Shown: positions 52,500 to 61,569 of the stretch, in pieces
Numbering within the stretch: position 1 is the first letter of the stretch
Layout of the letters: each line of letters starts with the position of its first letter
Origin: Lactobacillus paragasseri
GTDB taxonomy: Bacteria > Bacillota > Bacilli > Lactobacillales > Lactobacillaceae
DNA length: 64,000 nucleotides
Direction of reading: 5' to 3'
Assembly: GCF_003584685.1 (NCBI RefSeq)
Contig: NZ_AP018549.1
Span: 62,001 to 126,000, forward strand
The notes under the pieces: model-generated
What the model was told of the DNA's origin: nothing
Database searches by the model: none
What the model saw: only the letters and a program-made list of their open reading frames with translations
Translations under genes and position numbers: made by a program

Positions 52500-52516
52500 A
52501 AAAGTAGCGCTCTTTT
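52488..52516 (+). terminator. Weak terminator at the end of the hydrolase gene
   Basis: 9-bp stem with one mismatch (52488-52496 with 52507-52515) overlapping the stop codon and followed by T5. Confidence 0.5.
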
Positions 52517-52587
52517 TCTTTTTGATCTAAAAATTCGATAGAATTAATATATAAATGGAATTTAATAAATAGCAGAAGGTTAGAATA

Positions 52588-52950
52588 ATGACAAAAATAG
52601 TGGTTCAGGGGATGAATGGCGAGATGTCTATAAATGATGACAAAATTACAATTAAGCATACTGCGCCGTTATTTCCAGGTAAACGAGAAGTAATACTAGA
52701 TGTTCACAGTTTACAAGCTGTTGTATATAAAAAAGCGCATATCTTAATTAATGGCTTTTTAAAATTAGTTCCTAAGGGTGATAATCCTATGATTTATCAA
52801 ACGGCTAGTTTACACCAAATGGGAAAAGATGAGCTGGCAATTGTTTTGAGAGCTTTTGAAAATACAAATCCCAAAGATGCAGAGGATTTTTATAATTATG
52901 TCGTTGGTCGCTTAGATCAAATCAAGGCAGCAGAAAATAATCAGTTATAA
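52588..52950 (+). CDS. Conserved protein of unknown function, 120 residues
   Basis: Begins MTKIVVQGMNGEMSINDDKITIKH, with alternating strands and a C-terminal helix (PKDAEDFYNYVVGRLDQIKAA). The pattern of a beta-barrel plus terminal helix resembles a bacterial PH-like domain, but no family can be named with confidence. Ribosome site AGAAGG. Single gene before prs. Confidence 0.75.
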   Translation: MTKIVVQGMNGEMSINDDKITIKHTAPLFPGKREVILDVHSLQAVVYKKAHILINGFLKLVPKGDNPMIYQTASLHQMGKDELAIVLRAFENTNPKDAEDFYNYVVGRLDQIKAAENNQL

Positions 52951-53033
52951 TCTATAGCTAGAAAAGTAGAGCAAAACAGGAATTTTTAGTTATAATAAAA
53001 CTAGCTGTTAATTTTACAAGGAAGGGCAAATTG

Positions 53034-54023
53034 ATGAATAAAGAAGAATTGCACGAAATGTTGCACCCAATGAAATTAATCGGTCTTGGTGGAAACCAAG
53101 CTTTAGCAGAGAGAATTGCGGCAGCTTTGGATAAACCATTGTTAGAGACTGCTGTTCAACACTTTAGTGATGGAGAAATTCAAGTTAACATTACGGAAAG
53201 TGTTAGAGGCTGTGATGTCTACGTAATTCAATCTATTCAAGATCCAGTAAATGAAAACTTTATGGAATTGATGATTGTATTGGATGCTTTACACCGTGCA
53301 TCTGCTCACTCTGTTAACGTAGTAATTCCTTATATGGCATATTCACGTCAAGATACTAAGAATCGTTCACGTGAACCAATCACTGCTAAATTATTAGCTA
53401 ACTTGCTTCAATTGACTGATATTGATGACTTGATTGCTGTTGACTTACATGCATCACAAATTCAAGGCTTCTACAATATTCCTGTTGATCACTTGCACGC
53501 TATGCCAATCTTAGCTCAATACTTCTTAGATAACGGTATTGCAAGTAAGGATGATGATGATGTAGTAGTTGTTTCTCCAGATCACTCTGGTGCAAAACTT
53601 GCACGTACTTTTGGTTCTTACTTTGATGCACCTATTGCTATTGTTGATCAACGTGGTGCGCGTTATGACGCAGAAGCTCATGATATGATCGGTGACGTTA
53701 AGGATAAGACTGTTATTATCGTTGATGACTTAATTGATACTGGTTCTAGAATTGCTTCTTCAACTAAGTCAGTTTTAGCTGCTGGAGCTAAGAAAGTTTA
53801 TGTTGCAGCAACTCATGCTCTGCTTTCACAAAATGCAACTGAGGTTTTAAATGGATTACCCGTTGAACAAATCGTTGTAACTGATACTATCAAGCACAAG
53901 AAGTATCCAGATAGAATGGTTCGTTTATCTGTTGCACGTTTGCTTGCTAAGGGTATTGATTACATTTACAACGATAAGTCAATTCACCGAATCTTTGATG
54001 AACAAAATAGAATTCAAGGATGA
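53034..54023 (+). CDS. prs: Ribose-phosphate pyrophosphokinase
   Basis: 329 residues. Conserved regions: FSDGEIQVNITESVRGCDVY, the DLHASQIQGFYNIPVDHL flag region, and the PRPP-binding loop VIIVDDLIDTGSRI. It makes PRPP from ribose 5-phosphate and ATP for nucleotide, His and Trp synthesis. ATG 53034 is preferred over the adjacent TTG 53031. Strong codon bias suggests high expression. The active-site KRR region is replaced by SRQDTKNRSRE, which differs from the canonical RQDRK, but the overall class I form is clear. Confidence 0.94.
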   Translation: MNKEELHEMLHPMKLIGLGGNQALAERIAAALDKPLLETAVQHFSDGEIQVNITESVRGCDVYVIQSIQDPVNENFMELMIVLDALHRASAHSVNVVIPYMAYSRQDTKNRSREPITAKLLANLLQLTDIDDLIAVDLHASQIQGFYNIPVDHLHAMPILAQYFLDNGIASKDDDDVVVVSPDHSGAKLARTFGSYFDAPIAIVDQRGARYDAEAHDMIGDVKDKTVIIVDDLIDTGSRIASSTKSVLAAGAKKVYVAATHALLSQNATEVLNGLPVEQIVVTDTIKHKKYPDRMVRLSVARLLAKGIDYIYNDKSIHRIFDEQNRIQG

Positions 54024-54048
54024 TTCACATTAAATTTTAATATTTATT

Positions 54049-54091
54049 AAAAGGCTGAAAATTAGTAACTATGCTAATCTTCGGCCTTTTT
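54049..54091 (+). terminator. Terminator after prs
   Basis: Long imperfect stem (54049-54065 with 54074-54091), T-rich tail. Confidence 0.8.
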
Positions 54092-54115
54092 ATTTACGAT
54101 AAATTTATCCTATTG

Positions 54116-54145
54116 TTGAATCCTCATCAATAATTAAGATATAAT
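54116..54145 (+). promoter_or_regulatory. Promoter of the CPBP-family pseudogene
   Basis: TTGAAT (54116-54121), 18-bp spacer, TATAAT (54140-54145). Confidence 0.6.
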
Positions 54146-54178
54146 TAAACGAAAATTAGCATAAATGAGGTGATGAGG

Positions 54179-55265
54179 ATGAAGAAAGTGTTTCAGGCGC
54201 AACTATATCTAAATATTTTGATAGCTGTAATTATTTTAATTAATTATCATACAGTTAAGGATTGGATTTATCTTGGAATTTTAGCTCTAGCAGTTGTAGT
54301 AAGTAAAAATAAAAGGATTTCGCAGCTAATAAATATTGTACTTATACCTATGATTTTTATCGATCAAGTTAGAAACTTGAGTGATATTCTCATTCAGCAC
54401 TTTTCTCAGTTAACACTACTCATCTTTTGGATTTATGCTGTTGGGACCATAATAGTATTGATTCCGGTTACAATAGTCGAATATGGGAAAATTAAAAAGC
54501 CAATTTGGCGATTGATAGCATCGGTCTGGATGATTAATTTTGTTATTATGTTTTGCTATCTTTTAACCTTAAAAAATGTAAATCCAGACGGCTTTTTAGT
54601 GAGTTTAAATAAATCTGGCTTGGTTTATGCTTTAGCAATTTTAGTTTATGTATATTTTGCTGTTAAAAGTTGGGGTTATGAATTTTGTTTTAATTTACCA
54701 ACTTTTAAAGGCAAAAAATTGCAGCTGCTTTCATTTATTTTAATTTTTGGGATAGCGATTTGGCTTTCATTTTTCCAAACATTCAGTAGATTTGCTCAGA
54801 GATGGCAAGAATTATTCTGGAATTGGGATTTTTCTTTACTTAATCCTACTGAGTCGGTCCGTCTAAAAAACGCTTGGTCTGTCTTTCTCTACTCAATAGA
54901 AGCGGAAATTGGTGAGGAAGCAGCCCGATATATAAACTTAGTTTTATTATTAGTGATTTTTAAAAGCAAAAAGTGGCAAATTAATGGTGCAGTTTTAGGC
55001 AGTGCTAATTTTATATAGCGGTAAATTATGGCCGACAATGGTAATCCATGCACTATATGATATTCTTACATTTTCTGAAACCCCATTGACTCAAGATGGC
55101 GTGGGAATTTTTGGTGGAAATATAGGTTCGCTTATTCATGTAATTATTAGTTTAGTACTTTGGGTAAGTTTTGCCGCTTTTCTTTTAATCAAGAACAGAA
55201 AATTAATAAAACAGAATGTCCAAATCTTGACCCAAGTCCAAAAAACAGATTTGACAATTTCATGA
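54179..55265 (+). pseudogene. CPBP (CaaX/Abi) intramembrane metalloprotease family, broken by deletion and frameshift
   Basis: The first frame (54179-55018, 279 residues, many helices) carries motif 1 EEAAR (EIGEEAARYINL) and stops after AVLGSANFI. The second frame (about 55002-55265) resumes with LILYSGKLWPTMVIHALYDILTF, containing the last motif H-x3-D. The middle motif (F-x3-H) and about 30-40 residues expected between them are absent. The junction at about 55002-55018 therefore looks like an internal deletion with a frame change. CPBP proteins process prenylated or peptide substrates and often confer bacteriocin self-immunity in lactic acid bacteria. Start ATG 54179 uses the GAGG at 54167-54170. 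Confidence 0.72.
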
Positions 55266-55278
55266 AGCAAGTTATAAT
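55251..55278 (+). promoter_or_regulatory. Strong consensus promoter upstream of the amino acid permease leader
   Basis: TTGACA (55251-55256), 16-bp spacer, TATAAT (55273-55278). It lies inside the tail of the broken CPBP gene and upstream of an intrinsic terminator. Confidence 0.72.
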
Positions 55279-55337
55279 ACAAGCAAATAAAATAGCTAAT
55301 TGATTTACTATACAAGAATTTTAATTTCATAAAATAG

Positions 55338-55376
55338 AAATGCCTCTAGTATAAGTTAAGTACTAGAGGCATTTTT
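55338..55376 (+). terminator. Leader terminator before the amino acid permease
   Basis: 14-bp perfect stem (55338-55351 with 55361-55374), T5 tail. It is located between the consensus promoter and the permease ribosome site (AAGGGGGA), so it may attenuate the permease or end a short RNA of about 90 nt. Confidence 0.78.
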
Positions 55377-55397
55377 GTCTTTAAGGGGGAGTATAAA

Positions 55398-56747
55398 ATG
55401 GATGAAAAGGAGAAGCTAAAACTAAAGAGATCGCTTAAGAGCCGTCATGTAACAATGATTGCAATTGGTGGAGCTATCGGTACGGGGCTGTTTTTAGGAT
55501 CTGGTACAGCTATTCAAAGTGCTGGTCCATCAATTATCTTGTCTTATTTGATTGTTGGTATTATTAGCTTTTTCATGATGAGAGCGTTGGGAGAGCTAAT
55601 CTTAACTGAGCCTGATCAACATTCATTTATTGAATCAGTGAAAAAGTATCTAGGAAATAGAATGGAATTTGTTGCGGGGTGGACTTATTGGTTATGCTGG
55701 CTTAGTTTAGCAATGGCTGATTTAACTGCAACTGGAATTTATTTGAAATATTGGTTTAAAGATTTACCTCAATGGGTAGGGCCGTTAGTCATTGTTGTGC
55801 TGCTAATGCTTGTTAACATGGTTAATGTTGGACTATTTGGCGAGCTTGAAAGTTGGTTTTCAATGATTAAGGTTCTAGCTATCTTAGCCTTGATCATTAC
55901 TGGAGCGATTCTACTCGTTATGCATACCAAAATTGACTCTAGAACAGTTTCTCTTACTAATCTGGTAAATTATGGGGGCTTTTTTCCAACAGGCTCATGG
56001 GGCTTTTTAAAGTCATTTCAGATGGTAGTTTTTGCCTTTGTCGGAATAGAAATTGTCGGTTTAACAGCAGGTGAAACGGCCAATCCAGACAAGGATATTC
56101 CCAAGGCAATTAATACTTTGCCAGTCAGAATTGGATTATTCTATGTTGGTTCCATGATTGCTATTATGGCTGTTTACCCTTGGAACAAGATTGTTACTAC
56201 AACTAGTCCATTTGTACAGGTTTTTGGCGCAATTGGGATTCCTGCAGCAGCTGGAATTTTAAACTTTGTTGTTTTAACGGCAGCAATGTCCGCTACTAAT
56301 AGTGCTATCTTTTCAACTAGTAGATCACTATATGCACTTTCACGTGGAAATAATGCCCCTAAAAGATTTGGAAAGTTAAGTAGAAAAGCGGTTCCTAATA
56401 ATGCCTTGACCTTTTCATCGTTAATTTTATTTATCGTTGTAATTCTGAATTATATTATGCCAGCACAAGTTTTCGATATTATTTCTAGTGTATCAACAAT
56501 CAATTTTATTATGGTATGGATAATTATTATGTGGACGCATTTGAAATATCGCGCAGAAAATAAAGGAAAACTAGGTAGCTTTAGAATGCCGGGATTTCCA
56601 ATAACTAGCTGGGTTACAATCATTTTCTACTTAGTAATTTTAATAATTTTGGCGCTAATCCCAGCAACGAGACTACCATTACTTATCTCAATTATTTTTA
56701 TTTTAGCTTTATCATTGAGCTACACTTTTTTAGAAAGAAAAAATTAA
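55398..56747 (+). CDS. Amino acid permease, AAT family
   Basis: 449 residues with 12 helices. Family hallmarks are RHVTMIAIGGAIGTGLFLGSG at the N-terminus, GELILTEPDQHSFIE and VFAFVGIEIVGLTAGET in helix 6. The AAT group (CycA, LysP, AnsP relatives) imports alanine, glycine, serine or other amino acids with protons. Specificity cannot be set. AAGGGGGA site upstream. It lies behind a consensus promoter and a leader terminator, hinting at regulated readthrough. Confidence 0.92.
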   Translation: MDEKEKLKLKRSLKSRHVTMIAIGGAIGTGLFLGSGTAIQSAGPSIILSYLIVGIISFFMMRALGELILTEPDQHSFIESVKKYLGNRMEFVAGWTYWLCWLSLAMADLTATGIYLKYWFKDLPQWVGPLVIVVLLMLVNMVNVGLFGELESWFSMIKVLAILALIITGAILLVMHTKIDSRTVSLTNLVNYGGFFPTGSWGFLKSFQMVVFAFVGIEIVGLTAGETANPDKDIPKAINTLPVRIGLFYVGSMIAIMAVYPWNKIVTTTSPFVQVFGAIGIPAAAGILNFVVLTAAMSATNSAIFSTSRSLYALSRGNNAPKRFGKLSRKAVPNNALTFSSLILFIVVILNYIMPAQVFDIISSVSTINFIMVWIIIMWTHLKYRAENKGKLGSFRMPGFPITSWVTIIFYLVILIILALIPATRLPLLISIIFILALSLSYTFLERKN

Positions 56748-56921
56748 ATATCACGTAAAGACTGACAAATAAAATTGTCGGTCTTTTATATAGCATTAAA
56801 TTTGAAAAAAAGCAAAATCCTATCTCGTTATTAGTAATAGGGCTTGGTATAATGATTGTAATTAATGCTGTGAAAACGCTATACTGTATAGGAATAGAAT
56901 AATAATAACGAGGCAAAGGAT

Positions 56922-57581
56922 ATGGCAAGACAAAAAAATTTAGCAAGACGACATGAAATACTGCGCAATACTTTTATGCTCCTGAAAAAAAGAGGCATGG
57001 AAAATGTATCACTACAAATGATTGCAGATAAATCTGGCATTTCTAAATCACTACTCCAGTCATATTACCCACATAAGAATCTATTAATTACCGAAATTGT
57101 TACTAATTTTATGACAGCAGTCTTAAAGAGTTTAAATGCGACTGATTTCAAAAATTTGAATACATATTCTAAGATGAAAATCTTTATTTATTTGATTTTA
57201 GAACAAGGTATCCAAGATGAAGGCGTTGAACGCGTTGTCAAAAGTATTTTAAGTGATGGTGATTCATTGGATCGCTGGAGCCAGATTCTTGATGATTGGC
57301 TTAAGCATGAAGGCGTTAAGCATGATTTGGGAAATGATCGTCAAGTTCAGATTGGTTTAAACTTTATTGTTACAGCTGGAGGAGGTCTATACGTAAAACG
57401 GACTGAATTTGATTTAGATGCTGATCAAATTTCTGATATAATGGTAAAAACTTTTATGTCAACATTTTTATCAATAGATGAGTCAAAGATAAGTCAAACA
57501 CTTGCAGAGGCTAAATCTGCCTTACAAAAATACGAATTAACTACTTTAACTCAGGCTATTAATAAAATGTTCGACAATTAA
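56922..57581 (+). CDS. TetR-family transcriptional regulator
   Basis: 219 residues. N-terminal helix-turn-helix (about 10-55: MLLKKRGMENVSLQMIADKSGISKSLLQSYYPHKN), then an all-helical ligand domain. An AAAGGA site precedes the ATG. Gap to the following membrane protein gene is 20 bp, so it probably autoregulates a two-gene operon. Confidence 0.9.
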   Translation: MARQKNLARRHEILRNTFMLLKKRGMENVSLQMIADKSGISKSLLQSYYPHKNLLITEIVTNFMTAVLKSLNATDFKNLNTYSKMKIFIYLILEQGIQDEGVERVVKSILSDGDSLDRWSQILDDWLKHEGVKHDLGNDRQVQIGLNFIVTAGGGLYVKRTEFDLDADQISDIMVKTFMSTFLSIDESKISQTLAEAKSALQKYELTTLTQAINKMFDN

Positions 57582-57601
57582 TTTTAAGGAAGGTCGAGGA
57601 A

Positions 57602-58441
57602 ATGGCAGTACGCACACGCAGTGAGCTGCGTAGAATTGATCAGGCTCAAACTGTGCATGATAAAAGATCTTTTGGAATTGCAATCTTTACAATTGTGGTT
57701 TTGTTTTTCAGCTTAGTAACTTTTATGAACCCGATTTTTATGAGGAGTCAGATTGCCAAAGAAAGCAATGGAGTTGTAGCTGAACGCTATATCAATCAGA
57801 AGTTTGATAATTTCGCTGCAGCAATTGGTGCTGATCGAAGTAGTAACAACAGTACTAATAATCTATTAACTGTTGAGCAAACAAGACCGATTGCGAATGC
57901 AATGATTGACTATACTTTGGGAATTCATTTATTTAGAGCAGAAAATTCTAGCTTAGCTAGTCAAATTCGTAAGGTTATCTTGACTAAAATTGATGACAAT
58001 TCTTCCATGGAAGCTAAGTCTGTTCAGGAAAAATTGAAGAAGAATAAGGAAAGTGGGCTTTACGCAATTATTACAAGCTTTGGCTTGGCTAATGCCACTT
58101 TAGCAGCAAATGTTGAGCTTGTATTTTTGATTTTAAATATCTTGGTTATCATTTTTGTGGGCATCTTAGCTTATCAACAAATTAAAAGACTCAAAGAAAT
58201 TGTTTCAACTGGGCGCTTAATTAATATGTTTGCCGCTGGAGGGATGAGGGCATCACTAGGATTGATCGTGATTTTTGGACTATTGGCGTTCATTCCGACA
58301 ATTTTCAATGTTGAAGGTTTGATCTTGAATATTGGCTATTTTTTGGAGATAGCGAGTGGCATTTTCTTAGAGTTAGTAATTGTCGGAGTAGTTTTGTTTG
58401 TAATTAGCACTGTTACTTGGCAGCTTACGAGTGCAAAATAA
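57602..58441 (+). CDS. Membrane protein of unknown function, co-transcribed with TetR regulator
   Basis: 279 residues: one N-terminal helix (about 24-44), an extracellular region (about 45-165, ESNGVVAERYINQKF), and three C-terminal helices (about 170-197, 216-235 and 245-275). The layout (outer-facing domain held by helices at both ends) is seen in many lactobacillal membrane proteins of unknown role. Regulation by the adjacent TetR protein is inferred. AAGGA ribosome site upstream. Confidence 0.78.
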   Translation: MAVRTRSELRRIDQAQTVHDKRSFGIAIFTIVVLFFSLVTFMNPIFMRSQIAKESNGVVAERYINQKFDNFAAAIGADRSSNNSTNNLLTVEQTRPIANAMIDYTLGIHLFRAENSSLASQIRKVILTKIDDNSSMEAKSVQEKLKKNKESGLYAIITSFGLANATLAANVELVFLILNILVIIFVGILAYQQIKRLKEIVSTGRLINMFAAGGMRASLGLIVIFGLLAFIPTIFNVEGLILNIGYFLEIASGIFLELVIVGVVLFVISTVTWQLTSAK

Positions 58442-58461
58442 TAAGAAGTTAACGAATATAC

Positions 58462-58496
58462 AAAAAAGGTCTCAGGTTTTTACCTGAGGCCTTTTT
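58462..58496 (+). terminator. Terminator of the TetR operon
   Basis: Stem of about 14 bp with one wobble (58464-58477 with 58482-58495), T5 tail. Confidence 0.85.
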
Positions 58497-58769
58497 CTGG
58501 GAAATGGCGCCGGATTGGATGATCTTAATTGTATTCAAGTAAGTGTAAAGTAGTTAGGGTATAAAATAATTGTAATATGCAACAGCCATAACGGCTCTTG
58601 TAAGGGTCCTCAACCATTTCTCACTACTTATTTTTACAGTAATTAGGGTTTAAATCAAGTTGAAAGGCCTAATTATTCTTAAATAATATAATATGTTTGG
58701 CTTGCGCTGAAAGAATATTCTAAAATTATAAATTCGTTACTTTAAAGCCTTTTTCAAGATGTTAGTTTA
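58497..58769. other. Gene-poor intergenic stretch
   Basis: No convincing open reading frame. It contains a short hairpin AGCCataacGGCT near 58587 and the segment GTATTCAAGT-AAGTGTAAAG (58531-58550). That segment is also found at 3009-3031 with a 3-bp insertion. No terminator directly downstream of the minus-strand CAP gene is obvious. Confidence 0.5.
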
Positions 58770-60296
58770 TTAATTATTCTGCCTAATCCACTGGTTTTTG
58801 CCGAGATAATACCAAGTTATATGATCGGTAGTAATTGATTGACCATAAGCGTAACTTTTTCCAGAAGTAACATGATTGGCAGTGCGTTTTCGTAGATTTG
58901 GATAAGGACTAGTATAAATATTTGTATCAAATGACTGGTTATTGATATTGACTACACCAGCAGTAAAATCTGGATTGTTGTAAACATAAAAATTATGAAA
59001 CCACTGATCATTGCCTAAGTTGTAGTAAGAATAACCATCTTGATAAGAACGGCCAAAAATCACTGTATTCATCTGGCGCTTTTTATTCAAAGAATCACGT
59101 AGTTTTTCTGCTTGAAGTAAAAGAGCTGATTTAATTGTTGTAGATGAATCAGGATCAGCTACTTGGTTTAAAATTTTGCGAGTTGTCTTGTCGCTACTAT
59201 CTTTAATATTTTGCGAGGAGGATATTTTTTCAGAGCTCTTTTCTCCGTTCTTAGTCTTAGTGTTATCGTTTGAAGTTTTTAGTTTAGGCTGATTAGCAGC
59301 AACTTGATTAAATAATTTAAAACTATATTGGTAGACATTATCAATATTTACGTTATATTCATGCCCTGAAACTAACTTAATATCTCCTGGGAAGTAAGTG
59401 ATAATTGTTTTGAAGTAGCCATATGCCTTATTACTGAAATTATTAACATTTGTGGCTTGGCTAACTTCGCCTGTATCTAAATCGGTGACGGTGATTTTAG
59501 GAATACCGGAGGTAGTTTTATCAGATAAATAAAGAGACCAAGCAATGTTATTTCCTTGAAGTAATTCTATTGGGAAAACGCCACTATTAGGATAGGCAAC
59601 GGCACTTTTAGCAGCAGCCTTATAGCCATCGCTTGAATATGCAACTTGCTGGACTGAATAGCGGTAGCTATTTTCACCGTATGCTGCACCAATACCAGTG
59701 GTAGTAAGTCTACTTGATAAAAGCCACGCACGATGTCCAGTATCCGATCCATCAAGATTATAGGTATCAGTTAATAAATCTGTGATTACATCACCAGCAG
59801 ATTGATTGCTTACATTAAAATTCAAATTAGAGCTAGCAGAAACATTTTTGGCAATTGTCCAGTAAGTATCGCTAATATAGTTCGGTCGTGTTTCACTAGG
59901 TAACCCGTGTTGATTAGTAAATGGGTTAGCCTTAATTGCAGCCATAACACTTGCGGTAATTTGCGCGTTGTCATTATCTGTCTTATTTGTAGAAATACTT
60001 GGCAGATCAAACAAACCACGATAAAAATTAATATAGTCTAATTGAGAATTAATATAAGAATTAGTAACAGAACCAGGTGAAAATGGTGCTGTTAAGTGAG
60101 GGCTACTTGCATAAAGATTACCAGAATTAAAAGTTTGTTTGGGTAATCTTGAATATTGATTTTGAATTCGATGAACTTCTTGGATTTCATCTTTGGTAAA
60201 TGTTGCGGCCAGCGCTTCGCTAATCGTAACGGTGCTAGTTGTAGCACTGAGTGTAATAGCAACTAAAAAAGCGGTGGCTTTTTTTGTAAAATTCAT
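58770..60296 (-). CDS. Secreted CAP-domain protein with C-terminal SLAP-like repeats
   Basis: 508 residues. Signal peptide ending ALAA (about 1-31). A CAP/SCP-like domain follows (about 85-265: DYINFYRGLFDLPSI, NPFTNQHGLPS and TGHRAWLLSSRL, with His residues of the CAP site). A Ser/Lys/Asn-rich linker (about 325-370) leads to two SLAP-type beta units (about 385-508, each ending in a Y-Y-LG-x-NQW form) that bind the cell wall non-covalently. CAP proteins in lactobacilli are wall-associated with poorly known roles. Ribosome site AAAGGAGAT upstream. Confidence 0.85.
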   Translation of the reverse strand: MNFTKKATAFLVAITLSATTSTVTISEALAATFTKDEIQEVHRIQNQYSRLPKQTFNSGNLYASSPHLTAPFSPGSVTNSYINSQLDYINFYRGLFDLPSISTNKTDNDNAQITASVMAAIKANPFTNQHGLPSETRPNYISDTYWTIAKNVSASSNLNFNVSNQSAGDVITDLLTDTYNLDGSDTGHRAWLLSSRLTTTGIGAAYGENSYRYSVQQVAYSSDGYKAAAKSAVAYPNSGVFPIELLQGNNIAWSLYLSDKTTSGIPKITVTDLDTGEVSQATNVNNFSNKAYGYFKTIITYFPGDIKLVSGHEYNVNIDNVYQYSFKLFNQVAANQPKLKTSNDNTKTKNGEKSSEKISSSQNIKDSSDKTTRKILNQVADPDSSTTIKSALLLQAEKLRDSLNKKRQMNTVIFGRSYQDGYSYYNLGNDQWFHNFYVYNNPDFTAGVVNINNQSFDTNIYTSPYPNLRKRTANHVTSGKSYAYGQSITTDHITWYYLGKNQWIRQNN

Positions 60297-60417
60297 CTTA
60301 TCTCCTTTGCGGGATTTATTATTAGAGTAATAGTAATATATATAACTTAATTATAAAAAATTTTCATTCTTTTGGGACTTTTTTTCAAAAATAATGCATT
60401 ATAGCGTCACGATTGTT

Positions 60418-60423
60418 TATAAT
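60418..60423 (+). promoter_or_regulatory. -10 element of ddl
   Basis: TATAAT 32 bp before the ATG at 60455. It lies inside a longer in-frame reading (from 60413) and so excludes that start. Confidence 0.55.
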
Positions 60424-60454
60424 AAGGTTTCGAGGACAAAAAGGAGATAAAAAT

Positions 60455-61540
60455 ATGACTGACAAAATTAAGGTAGGTTTGATCTTCGGTGGAAATTCTT
60501 CAGAATATGAAGTTTCTATCATGTCTGCCCACAACATTTATGAGGAAATTGATACTAATAAATTTGATGTTTATCCAATGTGGATTACGAATGATGGGTA
60601 TTTGGCTGACGATGCCGATTCTCGCAGAGTCTTAGACAATCCTAAAATGGAAGTAGCTAACCCTCATAAAGTAGCAAATATTTCTAATATTGTTGAATTA
60701 AAAGATCGTCCCGAAATTGACGTATTTTTCCCAATTGTACACGGAAACTTGGGTGAGGATGGTTGTTTACAAGGTTTATTTAGAGTTCTAGATAAGCCAT
60801 TTGTTGGGGATGATGTCTTAGCTGCAGCTGTAACGATGGACAAGGAAATGACCAAAATTTTAGCTCAACGTGCTGGTGTTCCTGTCGCAAAGTGGATTGC
60901 AGTTAAGCGTTTTGAATATAACGATCCAGATAATGAAAAGTTAGACTATGAATACGTAGCTAGTCAATTAGGCTCAGATTTATTCGTTAAGCCATCAAAT
61001 CAAGGATCTTCAGTTGGTGTAAGTCACGTTACTAACGAAAAAGAATACAAGGTCGCTTTAGCTGAAGCTTTTAAATATGATGATAAGGTTTTAGTTGAAG
61101 AAACTGTTCACGGTACTGAAGTAGAAACTGCTGTTTTAGGTAATGATAAGCCAATCGTTGCTGGTGTTGGTCAAATTATTAACGCCAAGGATTCATTCTA
61201 TACTTATGAAAATAAGTATGATGATGATTCAACTTCAACTTTAGAGATTCCGGCTAAATTGCCTGAAGGGATTGTTGAAAAGGTTAGAAAAAATGCTTTA
61301 AAGGTATTTCAAGCAACTGAATGTAGTGGCTTAGCACGTATTGACTCAATGCTTCGTACGGAAGACAAGGAAGTTGTTTTAACAGAAGTAAATGCTCTTC
61401 CAGGATTCACTAATATTAGTATGTATCCTAAACTATTTGAAGAGGTTGGAATTCCATATACTGATTTGATTACTAAATTAATTGACTACGCAATGGAACG
61501 CTACGATCACAAGAAAACTTTGTTACATAAACATGATTAA
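60455..61540 (+). CDS. ddl: D-alanine--D-alanine ligase
   Basis: 361 residues. ATP-grasp enzyme with LIFGGNSSEYEVS at the N-terminus, FPIVHGNLGEDG, LFVKPSNQGSSVGV, and LARIDSMLR...EVNALPGFTNISMYPKL. Start ATG 60455 with AAGGAGA. It joins two D-Ala for peptidoglycan. The residue that sets D-Ala versus D-lactate specificity lies in the active-site loop; the loop segment ENKYDD contains Tyr/Lys of the D-Ala:D-Ala type seen in many bacteria, but lactobacilli with D-Lac ends have Phe, so the final specificity should be checked by alignment. Confidence 0.94.
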   Translation: MTDKIKVGLIFGGNSSEYEVSIMSAHNIYEEIDTNKFDVYPMWITNDGYLADDADSRRVLDNPKMEVANPHKVANISNIVELKDRPEIDVFFPIVHGNLGEDGCLQGLFRVLDKPFVGDDVLAAAVTMDKEMTKILAQRAGVPVAKWIAVKRFEYNDPDNEKLDYEYVASQLGSDLFVKPSNQGSSVGVSHVTNEKEYKVALAEAFKYDDKVLVEETVHGTEVETAVLGNDKPIVAGVGQIINAKDSFYTYENKYDDDSTSTLEIPAKLPEGIVEKVRKNALKVFQATECSGLARIDSMLRTEDKEVVLTEVNALPGFTNISMYPKLFEEVGIPYTDLITKLIDYAMERYDHKKTLLHKHD

Positions 61541-61569
61541 ACTTAGTTTAAGTAAAGGGAGAATTTAGG

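Noticed and set aside
53340-53375. prs as a catalytically dead paralogue because the KRR-like region differs
   Set aside because: The flag region, PRPP loop and metal-binding His residues are all intact, and variation in this region occurs in active enzymes.
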